Shown here: one piece after another, positions 15,496 to 24,276 of the stretch
Numbering within the stretch: position 1 is the stretch's first letter
How the letters are laid out: every line of letters begins with the position of its first letter
Assembly (NCBI GenBank): GCA_001983555.1
Contig: LJHE01000062.1
Span: 1-50,219 of the forward strand
Direction of reading: 5' to 3'
Source of the DNA: Candidatus Epulonipiscioides gigas
GTDB taxonomy: Bacteria; Bacillota; Clostridia; Lachnospirales; Cellulosilyticaceae
DNA length: 50,219 nucleotides
Notes under the pieces: model-generated
Seen by the model: only the letters and a program-made list of their open reading frames with translations
Databases searched by the model: none
Told to the model about the DNA's origin: nothing
Translations under genes and position numbers: made by a program

Positions 15496-15831
15496 ATGGC
15501 TAAACAAAATTTTGGTATGCCTAATATGGGGCAACTGATGAAACAAGCACAAAAAATGCAAAAACAAATGGAAGAGGCACAAGCAAAACTTGCAGATCTC
15601 ACTGTATCTGCTACAGTAGGTGGCGGTATGGTTGAGGTTATTGCAACAGCTGCTAAAGAAATCAAAGAAATTAATATTAAAGAGGATGTTGTAGATCCAG
15701 ATGATATAGAAACTCTGGAAGACCTTATTTTAACAGCAGTTAATGAAGCTATACGACAAGCAGAAGAATTATCTCAAAATGAAATGAGCAAAATTACAGG
15801 TGGTAATCTTCCTATGGGAGGCTTATTTTAG
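15496..15831 (+). CDS. Nucleoid-associated protein YbaB/EbfC
   Basis: A 111-aa DNA-binding dimer of the YbaB/EbfC family. The N-terminal Met/Gln-rich helix ([19 protein letters not shown]) and the segment VGGGMVEV are characteristic. The AAGGAGG SD lies in the last codons of dnaX. The stop overlaps the recR GTG by one base. Linkage with dnaX and recR is widely conserved and suggests a role near recombination and replication. Confidence 0.94.
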   Translation: MAKQNFGMPNMGQLMKQAQKMQKQMEEAQAKLADLTVSATVGGGMVEVIATAAKEIKEINIKEDVVDPDDIETLEDLILTAVNEAIRQAEELSQNEMSKITGGNLPMGGLF

Positions 15832-16433
15832 TGAATAATTATTATGGAAGTAAGATGCTTACCTTAATTGAAGAGCTATCAAGACTTCCAGGAATTGGAC
15901 AAAAATCAGCAGGTAGACTTGCTTTTCATATTATTGCTATGTCAAAAGAAAGAGTAAAAGACCTTGCTAATGCCATTGTAGAGGCAAAAGAGAATATTTG
16001 TTATTGTGAAAAGTGTTGTACAGTGACTGATGATATATTTTGTCCAATTTGTAAAGATGGCAAACGAGAACAAAATATGATAATGGTAGTTGAAGACTCA
16101 AGAGATATGGCGGCATATGAGCGAATTGGTGAATTTAAAGGATTATATCATATTTTACATGGTGCTATCTCACCACTTATGGGTGTTGGCCCAAATGATA
16201 TAAAAGTTAAAGAATTATTGACTAGAATCCAAAAAGAAAATATAGATGAGATAATTTTAGCCACTAATCCAAATATTGAAGGCGAAGCTACTGCTATGTA
16301 TATAAGTAAACTTACTAAGCCACTTGGAGTTAAGACAACAAGAATAGCTCATGGTGTTCCTGTAGGTGGTGATCTTGAATATGTAGACGAAGTTACATTA
16401 TCTCGTGCTTTGCAAGGCAGATTAGAACTTTAG
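15831..16433 (+). CDS. recR: Recombination mediator RecR
   Basis: A 200-aa protein that works with RecF/RecO to load RecA at gaps. The order is: helix-hairpin-helix ([19 protein letters not shown]); zinc finger CYCEKC...CPIC (about 57-75); Toprim domain starting [11 protein letters not shown]; Walker-like C-terminal part [18 protein letters not shown]. The start is GTG, with GGGAGG 9 nt upstream inside ybaB. It is the last gene of the dnaX operon, followed by a terminator. Confidence 0.96.
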   Translation: MNNYYGSKMLTLIEELSRLPGIGQKSAGRLAFHIIAMSKERVKDLANAIVEAKENICYCEKCCTVTDDIFCPICKDGKREQNMIMVVEDSRDMAAYERIGEFKGLYHILHGAISPLMGVGPNDIKVKELLTRIQKENIDEIILATNPNIEGEATAMYISKLTKPLGVKTTRIAHGVPVGGDLEYVDEVTLSRALQGRLEL

Positions 16434-16434
16434 G

Positions 16435-16462
16435 AAGCGTCCACTCATAGGGCGTTTTTTTA
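16435..16462 (+). terminator. Terminator of dnaX-ybaB-recR
   Basis: AAGCGTCC pairs with GGGCGTTT (G-U pairs included) and is followed by a T-run, two bases after the recR stop. Confidence 0.75.
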
Positions 16463-16468
16463 TTTACC

Positions 16469-16497
16469 TTGCTTTATTTGCCAAAAAAAAGTATACT
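16469..16497 (+). promoter_or_regulatory. Promoter of dxs-tlyA-nadK-argR
   Basis: TTGCTT (16469-16474), a 17-base spacer and TATACT (16492-16497). It lies directly after the recR terminator and about 33 bases before the dxs ATG. Confidence 0.6.
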
Positions 16498-16529
16498 AAG
16501 AAAAAATTTATTTAAAGAGGTAAATAATT

Positions 16530-18392
16530 ATGTTAAAATTTTTATCACAAATTAAAAAAGTAAGTGACATCAAAAAATTCAGTATAAACCAACTTAAATA
16601 TCTTTCACAAGAAATAAGAAGATTTTTAATTAAATCTATTTCAAAAACAGGAGGTCATCTTTCGTCTAATTTAGGGGTAGTGGAGCTAACTATTGCTCTG
16701 CACTATGTTTTTAATTCTCCAAAAGATAAAATTATTTGGGATGTGGGGCATCAGGCTTATACTCATAAAATTTTGACAAGTAGAAAAACCAAATTTAATA
16801 AATTAAGGCAATTTGGGGGCCTCAGTGGTTTTTTAAAACGTCAAGAAAGTCCACATGATATTTTTGAGACAGGTCATAGCTCAACATCAATTTCTGCTGC
16901 TTTAGGAATTGCTACTGCAAGAGATTTAAAAAATGAAGACTTCAATGTAATAGCTGTAATAGGTGATGGAGCATTAACTGGAGGAATGGCATTTGAAGGC
17001 TTAAATCATGCTGGGCGTTCAAATACTAATTTAATAGTAATATTAAATGATAATGAAATGAGCATTTCAAAAAATGTTGGTGGTATGAGTAAACATCTTA
17101 CTTCTATTAGAACTAATAAAAAATATCAAAAGGCTAAAGTTGGTACAGCTAGAATATTAAATAAAATTCCCAAACTAGGTCATACTTTAATAGAAACGCT
17201 TAAACATACCAAAGAAGGACTAAAAAGTTTTGTTATTGAGAATACCATATTTGAACAAATGGGTTTTAAATATTTAGGACCTATTGATGGACATAATGTA
17301 GAAGATTTAATTAAAGTATTAGCAAGCACAAAAGAACTTAATGGACCAATTTTAATACATGTAAAAACCATCAAAGGTAAAGGGCATTCTCAAGCTGAAA
17401 AAGAACCTAGTAAATATCATGGAATTTCTTCAGTAGTTTCGCAATCTACTTATACTTTTACAAATGGCTTTAGTAATGCAATTGTACATCTTGCAAAAAA
17501 AAATACAAAAATAGTTGCTATAACTGCTGCTATGACAGATGGTGTAGGTCTTACTAAGTTTAGCCAGGAATTTAGTGAACGTTTTTTTGATACGGCAATT
17601 GCAGAACAACATGCGGTAACTTTTGCAGCGGGCCTTGCAATTAGTGGATTAAGCCCTATTGTTGCAATATATTCATCTTTTTTACAACGTGCCTATGACC
17701 AAATTTTACATGATTGTGCTTTACAAAACTTGCCTGTTATTTTTGCAATAGATAGAGCAGGTCTTGTTGGAGAAGATGGACAGACACATCAAGGTATATT
17801 TGATATCTCCTATCTAGCACATATCCCAAATATGACTATTTTATCACCAAAATATCCAAGCGAAATAGAAAGTGCACTGAAATATGCATTATTAAAAAAA
17901 TCACCAACTGCAATAAGATATCCACGAGGTAATATTAAAACAGTTGATTTAAAAAGCATAGAATATGATAAAAATGCTGATCCAATTGCTCATATAAAAA
18001 ATAAAGGTGTTTTACTTTTAACTACAGGTAAAACAGTAATATGGGGATTTGATGTATGTCAATGTTTACTAAATGACTATAATATAAAAGCAGGACTTGT
18101 TGAAGTTCCAATTATAAGTCCGCTAGATGTTGATAGTTTGGTTGAATTAACAAAAGGATATAGCACTATTGTTACAATAGAAGATCATGTTTTAACAGGA
18201 GGATTTGGTAGTTTAGTGATGAGCACACTAACTAATAAAGAAATTTCAAAAAAATATATTCATTTTGGATATGAAAATGGAATAATAGAGCATGGTAAAA
18301 TAGATGAACTATTGGAAAAATATAATTTATTGCCTTATCAAATGGCAAAAACTATAAATGATAAAATTCAAATAAGGAAAGTAAAAAAATGA
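16530..18392 (+). CDS. dxs: 1-deoxy-D-xylulose-5-phosphate synthase
   Basis: A 620-aa thiamine-diphosphate enzyme that condenses pyruvate and glyceraldehyde-3-phosphate in the first step of the MEP isoprenoid pathway. Seen: GGHLSSNLG near the N-terminus, the ThDP motif GDGALTGG with downstream NDN (about 146-177), the Pyr-domain segment TAIAEQHAVTFAAGLA with its catalytic Glu, and DRAGLVGEDGQTHQG. AAAGAGGT precedes ATG. The stop overlaps the tlyA start by four bases (ATGA), indicating translational coupling. Confidence 0.96.
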   Translation: MLKFLSQIKKVSDIKKFSINQLKYLSQEIRRFLIKSISKTGGHLSSNLGVVELTIALHYVFNSPKDKIIWDVGHQAYTHKILTSRKTKFNKLRQFGGLSGFLKRQESPHDIFETGHSSTSISAALGIATARDLKNEDFNVIAVIGDGALTGGMAFEGLNHAGRSNTNLIVILNDNEMSISKNVGGMSKHLTSIRTNKKYQKAKVGTARILNKIPKLGHTLIETLKHTKEGLKSFVIENTIFEQMGFKYLGPIDGHNVEDLIKVLASTKELNGPILIHVKTIKGKGHSQAEKEPSKYHGISSVVSQSTYTFTNGFSNAIVHLAKKNTKIVAITAAMTDGVGLTKFSQEFSERFFDTAIAEQHAVTFAAGLAISGLSPIVAIYSSFLQRAYDQILHDCALQNLPVIFAIDRAGLVGEDGQTHQGIFDISYLAHIPNMTILSPKYPSEIESALKYALLKKSPTAIRYPRGNIKTVDLKSIEYDKNADPIAHIKNKGVLLLTTGKTVIWGFDVCQCLLNDYNIKAGLVEVPIISPLDVDSLVELTKGYSTIVTIEDHVLTGGFGSLVMSTLTNKEISKKYIHFGYENGIIEHGKIDELLEKYNLLPYQMAKTINDKIQIRKVKK

Positions 18393-19195
18393 GTGAAGAA
18401 AAAGAGAGACTAGATGTGCTAATTACCCAACGAGCATTAGCAACTTCTCGCGAAAAAGCTAGAGCATATATTATGGCTGGGGTTGTTTTTGTTGATGGTC
18501 AAAAGGAAGATAAAGCAGGATTAAAAGTCAAAATTAATTCAAATATTGAAATAAAACAGAAGATGAAATATGTAAGTCGTGGTGGATTTAAGTTAGAGAA
18601 GGCCATACAAAGTTTCAAATTAGATTTAAATGATAAAATATGTATGGATGTTGGTGCATCCACTGGTGGCTTTACAGATTGCATGTTACAAGAAGGAGCA
18701 AAAAAAGTATATGCTATAGATGTGGGATATGGTCAATTGGCTTGGTCTCTTCGTCAAAATGAAAAAGTAGTTTCGCTTGAAAAAACTAATATGAGATATG
18801 TCACTGATGAGCAGATATCAGAAAAAATAGATTTTAGCTCTGTTGATGTTTCTTTTATTTCTTTAAAAAAAATATTAGAACCTATTAAAGCTTTACTTGT
18901 TGAAAATGGGCATGTTGTAGCTCTAATAAAACCACAATTTGAAGCGGGTAGAGAAGAAGTAAAAAAACATGGTGTAGTTAAAGACCCTCTTGTACACCAA
19001 AAAGTTATATCAAATATATGGGACTATGCAATACAGATAGGTTTTTCAGTTTGTGGGCTAGATTTTTCTCCTATAAAAGGACCAGAAGGCAATCGTGAAT
19101 ATTTAATATATTTATCAAATTTTAATACTGATTTAGTGTTAAATAAAGAAAATATAATTGCTGATATTGTACAGTTATCGCATAAGGAGCTGTAA
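18389..19195 (+). CDS. tlyA: TlyA-family rRNA 2'-O-methyltransferase
   Basis: A 268-aa protein with an N-terminal S4 RNA-binding domain (about 8-65: RLDVLITQRALATSREKA) and an FtsJ-like SAM methyltransferase domain. The latter has GASTGGFTDCML (about 91-102), DVGYGQLAW and a later IKPQFEAGREEV. TlyA methylates ribose at cytidines in rRNA; older databases call it hemolysin A. Its place between dxs and nadK-argR is the usual Firmicutes order, except that recN, often next after argR, is missing here. Confidence 0.93.
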   Translation: MSEEKERLDVLITQRALATSREKARAYIMAGVVFVDGQKEDKAGLKVKINSNIEIKQKMKYVSRGGFKLEKAIQSFKLDLNDKICMDVGASTGGFTDCMLQEGAKKVYAIDVGYGQLAWSLRQNEKVVSLEKTNMRYVTDEQISEKIDFSSVDVSFISLKKILEPIKALLVENGHVVALIKPQFEAGREEVKKHGVVKDPLVHQKVISNIWDYAIQIGFSVCGLDFSPIKGPEGNREYLIYLSNFNTDLVLNKENIIADIVQLSHKEL

Positions 19196-19197
19196 TT

Positions 19198-20028
19198 TTG
19201 AAAATCGGAATAATTACGAATTTAGATAAAGACAAAGGTTTAAAAGTTACCTCACAAGTAATAGACGTTTTAACTAAAGAAAATATAGAAGTTATATTAG
19301 AAAGTGAATGTGAAAATATTTATAAATTTTCTGATATACTTATTACTATAGGCGGAGATGGGACAATTTTGCGAGTAGCTCAAGAAGCTATAATATATAA
19401 TATACCTATCTTAGGTATTAATCTTGGCAGACTTGGATTTCTAGCAGATATTGAGGCTTTAGAAATAGATAAATTAATTACAAAGAAAAATATATTACAG
19501 GCTAAAATAGAAGAAAGAATGATGCTCAATACAATTGTATCTAATAAATATAGATATTTATCTCTTAATGAAACAAGTCTTATACGTTCATTTAGCAGTA
19601 GAATAACAGAATTTGAAATAAGTATAAATAATAAAATTTTTGATATTTATCCTGCTGATGGAATTTTAATATCTACTCCCACAGGTTCTACAGCATATAA
19701 TATGTCTGCTGGTGGACCTATTGTTATTCCAACTTCAACTAATATTATATTAACTCCAATTTGTCCGCATACAATTTATTCTAGGAGCATTGTACTTACA
19801 GAAGAAGATGTTATTTCTATTAAATTATTAGGTCAAGAAGAATTAAGCTTATGTATTGATGGAGTTGTTAGAATGCCTATTAATAAAAATAATACAATAC
19901 AAATAAGTAAATCTCACCAAAAAATAAAACTTTTAAAACTTTCTAATAGAGATTTTTTTGAAATATTTAGTAAGAAAATATTTAAAAAGGGTGATAGCTA
20001 TGGGAATGAAAAAGCAAAGACAATCTAA
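19198..20028 (+). CDS. nadK: NAD kinase
   Basis: A 276-aa NAD kinase that makes NADP. Motifs: GGDGTILRVAQ (about 52-62), GINLGRLGFLAD (about 78-89) and TPTGSTAYNMSAGGPIV (about 158-174). The start is TTG at 19198, supported by AAGGAG 8 nt upstream; no better ATG exists. The last 29 bases overlap argR. Confidence 0.94.
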   Translation: MKIGIITNLDKDKGLKVTSQVIDVLTKENIEVILESECENIYKFSDILITIGGDGTILRVAQEAIIYNIPILGINLGRLGFLADIEALEIDKLITKKNILQAKIEERMMLNTIVSNKYRYLSLNETSLIRSFSSRITEFEISINNKIFDIYPADGILISTPTGSTAYNMSAGGPIVIPTSTNIILTPICPHTIYSRSIVLTEEDVISIKLLGQEELSLCIDGVVRMPINKNNTIQISKSHQKIKLLKLSNRDFFEIFSKKIFKKGDSYGNEKAKTI

Positions 20029-20461
20029 AATTTTAACTATTATAGACGAATATAATATAGAAACTCAAGAAGAATTAGTAGATAGTCTTGAAAAAGCTGG
20101 CTTTAAAGTTACACAAGCTACCATTTCTCGTGATATACGAGAACTCAGTCTTACAAAAGTTTCCTTTAGTGGAGATAAACAAAAATATGCCGTCTTAAAA
20201 AATAATGAAAATAGCATATCTGAAAAAGTTATAAAAGTATTTAAAGCGGGGTTTTTAAGTGTAGACATTGCTCAAAATATTTTAGTTGTAAAAACGCTTC
20301 CTGGAATGGGTCAGGCAGTAGCTTCAGCAATAGACGCTTTTAATTATAGCAATATAGTAGGAACAATTGCTGGCGATGATACAATATTTTGTGCTATTAA
20401 AAATACTAATGAAGCTAATTTTATAATAAAAAAATTCAATAAAATTTTACAAATGATCTAA
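20000..20461 (+). CDS. argR: Arginine repressor ArgR/AhrC
   Basis: A 153-aa hexameric arginine-dependent repressor. The N-terminal winged helix includes IETQEELVDSLEKAGFKVTQ and ATISRDIREL (about 20-50). The C-terminal oligomerisation and arginine-binding part includes TLPGMGQAVASAID and GTIAGDDTIF. I start at 20000, where AAAAGGGTGAT lies just upstream. A longer frame from 19958 exists, but its extra 14 residues are nadK-overlapping and atypical. Arginine is also the feedstock of the speA/speB pathway farther downstream; a link is plausible but not shown. Confidence 0.94.
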   Translation: MGMKKQRQSKILTIIDEYNIETQEELVDSLEKAGFKVTQATISRDIRELSLTKVSFSGDKQKYAVLKNNENSISEKVIKVFKAGFLSVDIAQNILVVKTLPGMGQAVASAIDAFNYSNIVGTIAGDDTIFCAIKNTNEANFIIKKFNKILQMI

Positions 20462-20714
20462 AAAGTAAATGTAAGTAGTTAATAAAAGAATTGACAAATT
20501 AGTTTAAATATGATTAAATACGCTCAAAATAGTTGATAATCACATGAAGCATATTATAAATTATAAACCTAAAGATTTTGCATTTATAAATAATAAAATA
20601 ACCAAGCAGAATATTAATAAGAGTACAAGAGTTAAGAAAACAGAAAAGAAGTTAAAGCGTGAACAAAGAAGACTTTCAAGGAAATATGAATGTCTAAAAA
20701 AACAAAATTAAACT
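20462..20714. other. Gap between argR and leader element C
   Basis: No argR terminator is obvious. From about 20553 onward the plus strand carries decayed tnpB coding sequence, described separately. Bases 20462-20552 are AT-rich with nothing recognisable. A recN gene, which often follows argR, is absent. Confidence 0.55.
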
Positions 20715-20937
20715 AAAAAAGGAGAAGCTACTAGACAAAATATCCGTAAACAAATAGTTAAAGTACAAAGACTTTGTTAAAGATTGATTAATATTCGTAC
20801 CGATGGCTAGTCGAGAATTCACGCCCTCGGAGTGTTATATAAAATGAGAGTAGTGTATTGTTTGTAATCACGAAATTCAGACACATTGAACAGGGAACAA
20901 TCTCGATATGGGTATTTTGATCCATATTTTTAGTAGC
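20553..20937 (+). pseudogene. Decayed tnpB (IS200/IS605-type) with a large internal deletion
   Basis: One continuous frame from 20553 to 20810, broken by two stop codons, reads KDFAFINNKITKQ, then KKTEKKLKREQRRLSRKYE, then KKGEATRQNIRKQIVKVQRL and INIRTD. These are the RuvC-I neighbourhood and the arginine-rich helical region of TnpB. The catalytic segment that should read IDLG is INYK. After IRTDG the frame jumps to sequence like the end of such elements (GAATTCACGCCC...), so most of the catalytic part is deleted. The right half overlaps leader element C. It encodes no functional nuclease. Confidence 0.8.
20715..20937 (+). promoter_or_regulatory. Leader element copy C (GNAT gene)
   Basis: A6-GGAGAA (20715-20726) is followed by GCTACTA (20727-20733). 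At the other end come AATCTCGATATGG, a hairpin ATATGG/CCATAT and TAGTAGC (20931-20937), the exact complement of GCTACTA. Ten bases later is the GNAT ATG, which lacks its own SD. The 5' part doubles as tnpB coding sequence (KKGEATRQNIRK), which reveals the likely origin of the whole leader family. Compare copies A (8787-9023) and B (10744-10843). Confidence 0.6.
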
Positions 20938-20947
20938 AGTTTATTAA

Positions 20948-21508
20948 ATGAATCATTTAGGAACAGAAACAATTGAAACAAATAGATTAATATTAAGAAG
21001 ATTTGTTAAAAGTGATATAGCTCTAGCCTTTAAAAATTGGGTAACTGACGAAAGAGTAACAGAATTTTTAACATGGGAAGCACATAAAAATATTGATATT
21101 ACTGACACTGTCATTTCAAGTTGGATACAAGATTATGAAAAAAATAACTTTTATCAATGGGCAATTATCTTAAAAGAGATAAATGAGCCTATTGGTTCAA
21201 TAGGTGCTGTATCTCAAAAAGAAAATTTAGATATGGTACACATTGGATATTGTATTGGTTATAATTGGTGGAATAAAGGAATTGTTTCAGAAGCATTTTC
21301 AGCTATAATTAAATTTTTCTTTGAGCAAATAAAAGTAAATCGTATCGAATCACTACATGACTCAAATAATCCAGCCTCTGGAAAGGTTATGCTTAAATGT
21401 GGTTTAAAATATGAAGGAACACTTAGACAAGCTGGTATAAATAACAAAGGAATAGTAGATACATCAATGTATAGTATTTTGGCTGATGAATATAGGACAA
21501 ACGTCTGA
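20948..21508 (+). CDS. GNAT-family N-acetyltransferase (RimJ/RimL type)
   Basis: A 186-aa acetyl-CoA-dependent acetyltransferase. The RimJ/RimL start TNRLILRRFVKSDI (about 11-24), central GSIGAVSQ and IGYCIGYNWWNKGIVSEAF (acetyl-CoA loop, about 98-116) and NNPASGKVMLKCGLKYEG (about 139-156) are all present. The substrate (ribosomal protein N-terminus, amino acid or antibiotic) cannot be told. Translation would depend on leader element C because the 10 bases before ATG hold no SD. A hairpin follows at 21528. Confidence 0.9.
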   Translation: MNHLGTETIETNRLILRRFVKSDIALAFKNWVTDERVTEFLTWEAHKNIDITDTVISSWIQDYEKNNFYQWAIILKEINEPIGSIGAVSQKENLDMVHIGYCIGYNWWNKGIVSEAFSAIIKFFFEQIKVNRIESLHDSNNPASGKVMLKCGLKYEGTLRQAGINNKGIVDTSMYSILADEYRTNV

Positions 21509-21527
21509 ATAAAAAATATGTTTAAAA

Positions 21528-21560
21528 CTCCTCAATTAGTGAATATTATTAGTTGAGGAG
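21528..21560 (+). terminator. Hairpin after the GNAT gene
   Basis: CTCCTCAA pairs perfectly with TTGAGGAG about 20 bases after the GNAT stop. There is no clear T-run, so termination may be partial or Rho-assisted. Confidence 0.5.
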
Positions 21561-21751
21561 AATGTTGATTAAAGTACAAAGTTATATATTTCAACAGAAC
21601 AAGGAGAACCTATCAATATGAATATAATAAGAAAATGGGCATTGAGCATAAATAGTGCATAGAGGTGTACAGTACGCCATTATTAAGAAATTTTTAATAT
21701 AAATAAGATTTTGCATTTTTCTCAAAATCTTGAACTGTAGTTAAAACTATA
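21561..21751. other. Intergenic stretch between the GNAT gene and the LRR relic
   Basis: It contains a 14-codon frame with an SD (AAGGAG, ATG at 21618, stop near 21662) and a hairpin AGATTTTG/CAAAATCT near 21702-21727. I see no conserved protein feature in the short frame and do not call it a gene. Confidence 0.4.
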
Positions 21752-22126
21752 TTAATTATGATTATATATAATAATCGTATTTTCAGAAACATCCATATCT
21801 AAATTATACCATTGTTCTTTACTACCACTATAATAAATTTTTTCTATATTATCAAATACTCCTACACCAATAGAAATAACGCTGGTTGGTATGATTATCT
21901 CTTTTAAGCTATTACAGTCAGAAAATGCCATTTCACCAATAGATGTAATGCTATTTGGTATATTTATCTATTTTAAACTAGAGCAATTATAAAATGCTCG
22001 TCTACCTAGAGCTTTTACTGTTATACCATTTATTTGTATTGGAATATTTACAATAGTTACATCTTTAAGGCAACCAATAATAGTTCCTGTTTTCTTATCA
22101 AATTTAAATTTAATTTCATTTAACAA
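21752..22126 (-). pseudogene. BspA-like leucine-rich-repeat protein, interrupted by TAG
   Basis: Read on the minus strand from a TTG at 22126 (AAGGAG 8 nt upstream), the frame gives a short LRR_5/BspA-type protein. It includes ALGRRAFYNCSSLK, a stop, [34 protein letters not shown] and then [10 protein letters not shown], a typical ending. The TAG at 21970-21968 splits it into about 51 and 71 codons. The sequence on both sides is otherwise well conserved, so the break looks recent. LRR_5 proteins are often surface-exposed; this one has no signal peptide. Confidence 0.75.
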
Positions 22127-22189
22127 CTCATTTGCTCCTTTTATATAAATATATGTATAAATATGTATAAGTACTTTTTGTATATCATA

Positions 22190-22213
22190 AGAGCTATAAC
22201 AAAGTATAGCCCT
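22190..22213 (-). terminator. Hairpin after the beta-helix operon
   Basis: AGAGCTATA pairs with TATAGCCCT (one G-U pair) nine bases beyond the stop of the second beta-helix gene. The following T-run is weak. Confidence 0.5.
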
Positions 22214-22222
22214 TGGTTTAAT

Positions 22223-24262
22223 TTATTTAATTTCCGTGAATTGCGGAATATTTAAAGTTGCTCCAGCAGATAAAACCCAATCACTACCCTCTAAAGCTCC
22301 GAGATCTGGTGTATCAGATGAAGTTATGCCTTCAATCGGAGTACCAGATTTTTTTGCTATTGAAGTATTGATTAATCTGAAATCACCATTTTCAGCATCT
22401 AAATAGTTTAATGCTCCATTTTCTTTATCAAACATTAAATTAGTTTTAGGATTAAAGAAATAACCAACTTTTGCAGCATGCTCAAAATATTCATCCATAT
22501 CAGAAGTTTGAATGCTCTTCCAAGCATTTTCAGGAGCTTTTGCCCATCCTATTTTCTTACCATCAACAGCATAATTTTGAGCACTATAATTTATACCAAA
22601 TTCACCTATATTAAGTAAGTTGTTAACAAAGTGTCCATTAGTTATTGTACCAGTTGGAGCTTCATATTTTAATCCTAGAGGTTTTATTTCATCAAAATTT
22701 GCAATTTGTATATTCCAAATGTTAATGTTATTAGTATAATCCCAAGCAGTATTATTATAGAAATTCACTTGCTCATGCATAGCTTTGCAACGAGGACCTA
22801 AATATAATAATGTGCCTCGTCTATTTAATGGCTCAGGACCATTATAATTATAAGATGTAATATCATATACAAGATTATGATGAGCAGTATAATTATTAAC
22901 GTCTTCCATATAAAATGCTACAACAAATTGTTTATTATAATGTCCAGCACTCACAGGAATACCATGTAAGTCAAATATTTTATTATACGCAATTTCAGAA
23001 CCTTTAAGGTCAACTGGACCTATTTGACCTGTGCTTGTAAATTCTAGTGGACCTGCATCTTCGCCCATTTTCATTGCTCGCTCAAATGATGAGTGCAAAA
23101 TATTAATCTTAATATCTTGGTCTACTCTAATTTGAAATCTGCCATTATCTCTAAAAGAGCAGTCTTCTATGTGAGTGTTATTTGCTGAAGTATAAATACC
23201 TGATGTAAATGTTCCAATCCAACCAATATCTTCTATAATACAATTATGAAATGAATTATTTTCTCCATGTGATAGATGTATACCATGCCCCCACGTGTGT
23301 CCAACATACGTATTTCTAAATGTAATATGATTACCATTTTCTATATAAATACCAGTTTTCATAGAATCCCCTATGCCATATCCAGAAATAATATAAAATG
23401 GTTGAAGATATCTAAAAGAGCAATGTTTAATATTTAGGTTTTCCGAATTTATTATTTCAACGTTGCCAGAGATAAAATTAATATGTTCAAAAGTTACATT
23501 TATTGCATTTTCCATTATTAATACTTTTTCTCTAACTTGCATTTCTACTTGTAAGTCATTAATATTACTTTCAGGCATGTAATATAGTTTGTTGTCTTGT
23601 ATAAACCATTCTTTAGGTGTACTAATAAGATTTTTGTGAGTTATAAAACCAAATCCATAATCATGAAAATCTGATTTTATCTCATTTGTGCTACCCCAAT
23701 CATTATTAGTTAGACCATTAAATGAAATAGTATTCTCATTAGATGATATAACTTTACCAAAAGCATAATGTCTATTTTTACCTATTAATCCTCTAAATAT
23801 TGCTCCTGTCAAATCTACATTAGGTAATGTTCTCTTATCAAAACTAACAAATCCTTTAGTTGTTCCTGCTTCTTTATATATATCAACCAGTTTTCCATAT
23901 CCACTACCTTCTACAAGAGGTGACATCATATCATCAATAGTCAATTTTGGAAATCTCGCCATAGTTTGATATTTTCCGTTTGCAAAAACTTGACTATAAG
24001 ACAAATTATAATTTTGTGGGATATCCGCAACATATACACCAGACATTGTTGAGTCTTGAGCAAAATTTGTAACTACTTCATTACCTGTTACTAGTACATA
24101 ATCATCTTGGTAAGCTTGAATTGTAAGATTGCTTTTGGCAATATTTAAAGTCTCTCTATAAATTCCTTCATGAATTATAATAACATCGCCCTCTGTTGCA
24201 TTGTTTATTGCTTCTGTTATAGTAGTATACTGCTCATTTTTCAAAGATACATGAATTTCCAT
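22223..24262 (-). CDS. Right-handed beta-helix protein without signal peptide, probable glycan-active enzyme
   Basis: A 679-aa protein closely similar to its upstream neighbour along its whole length. The N-terminus (TTITEAINNATEGDVIIIHEGIYRE) is the usual opening of a pectate-lyase-like beta-helix. It is followed by a beta-sandwich-like insertion with MARFP and WFIQDNKLYYMPES, as in several beta-helix glycosidase families. The rungs then contain repeated N/S-x-F elements and HGIHLSHGENNSFHNC. The exact CAZy family is unclear. It starts MEIHV exactly where the mature part of the neighbour begins, and has no signal peptide. It may therefore act in the cytoplasm. SD GAGGTGGG; only 14 bases after the neighbour's stop. 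Confidence 0.82.
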   Translation of the reverse strand: MEIHVSLKNEQYTTITEAINNATEGDVIIIHEGIYRETLNIAKSNLTIQAYQDDYVLVTGNEVVTNFAQDSTMSGVYVADIPQNYNLSYSQVFANGKYQTMARFPKLTIDDMMSPLVEGSGYGKLVDIYKEAGTTKGFVSFDKRTLPNVDLTGAIFRGLIGKNRHYAFGKVISSNENTISFNGLTNNDWGSTNEIKSDFHDYGFGFITHKNLISTPKEWFIQDNKLYYMPESNINDLQVEMQVREKVLIMENAINVTFEHINFISGNVEIINSENLNIKHCSFRYLQPFYIISGYGIGDSMKTGIYIENGNHITFRNTYVGHTWGHGIHLSHGENNSFHNCIIEDIGWIGTFTSGIYTSANNTHIEDCSFRDNGRFQIRVDQDIKINILHSSFERAMKMGEDAGPLEFTSTGQIGPVDLKGSEIAYNKIFDLHGIPVSAGHYNKQFVVAFYMEDVNNYTAHHNLVYDITSYNYNGPEPLNRRGTLLYLGPRCKAMHEQVNFYNNTAWDYTNNINIWNIQIANFDEIKPLGLKYEAPTGTITNGHFVNNLLNIGEFGINYSAQNYAVDGKKIGWAKAPENAWKSIQTSDMDEYFEHAAKVGYFFNPKTNLMFDKENGALNYLDAENGDFRLINTSIAKKSGTPIEGITSSDTPDLGALEGSDWVLSAGATLNIPQFTEIK

Positions 24263-24276
24263 AATTTCCCACCTCT

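Noticed and set aside
19958-19999. A longer ArgR starting inside nadK
   Set aside because: The extra residues are atypical, and AAAAGGGTGAT sits before the ATG at 20000.
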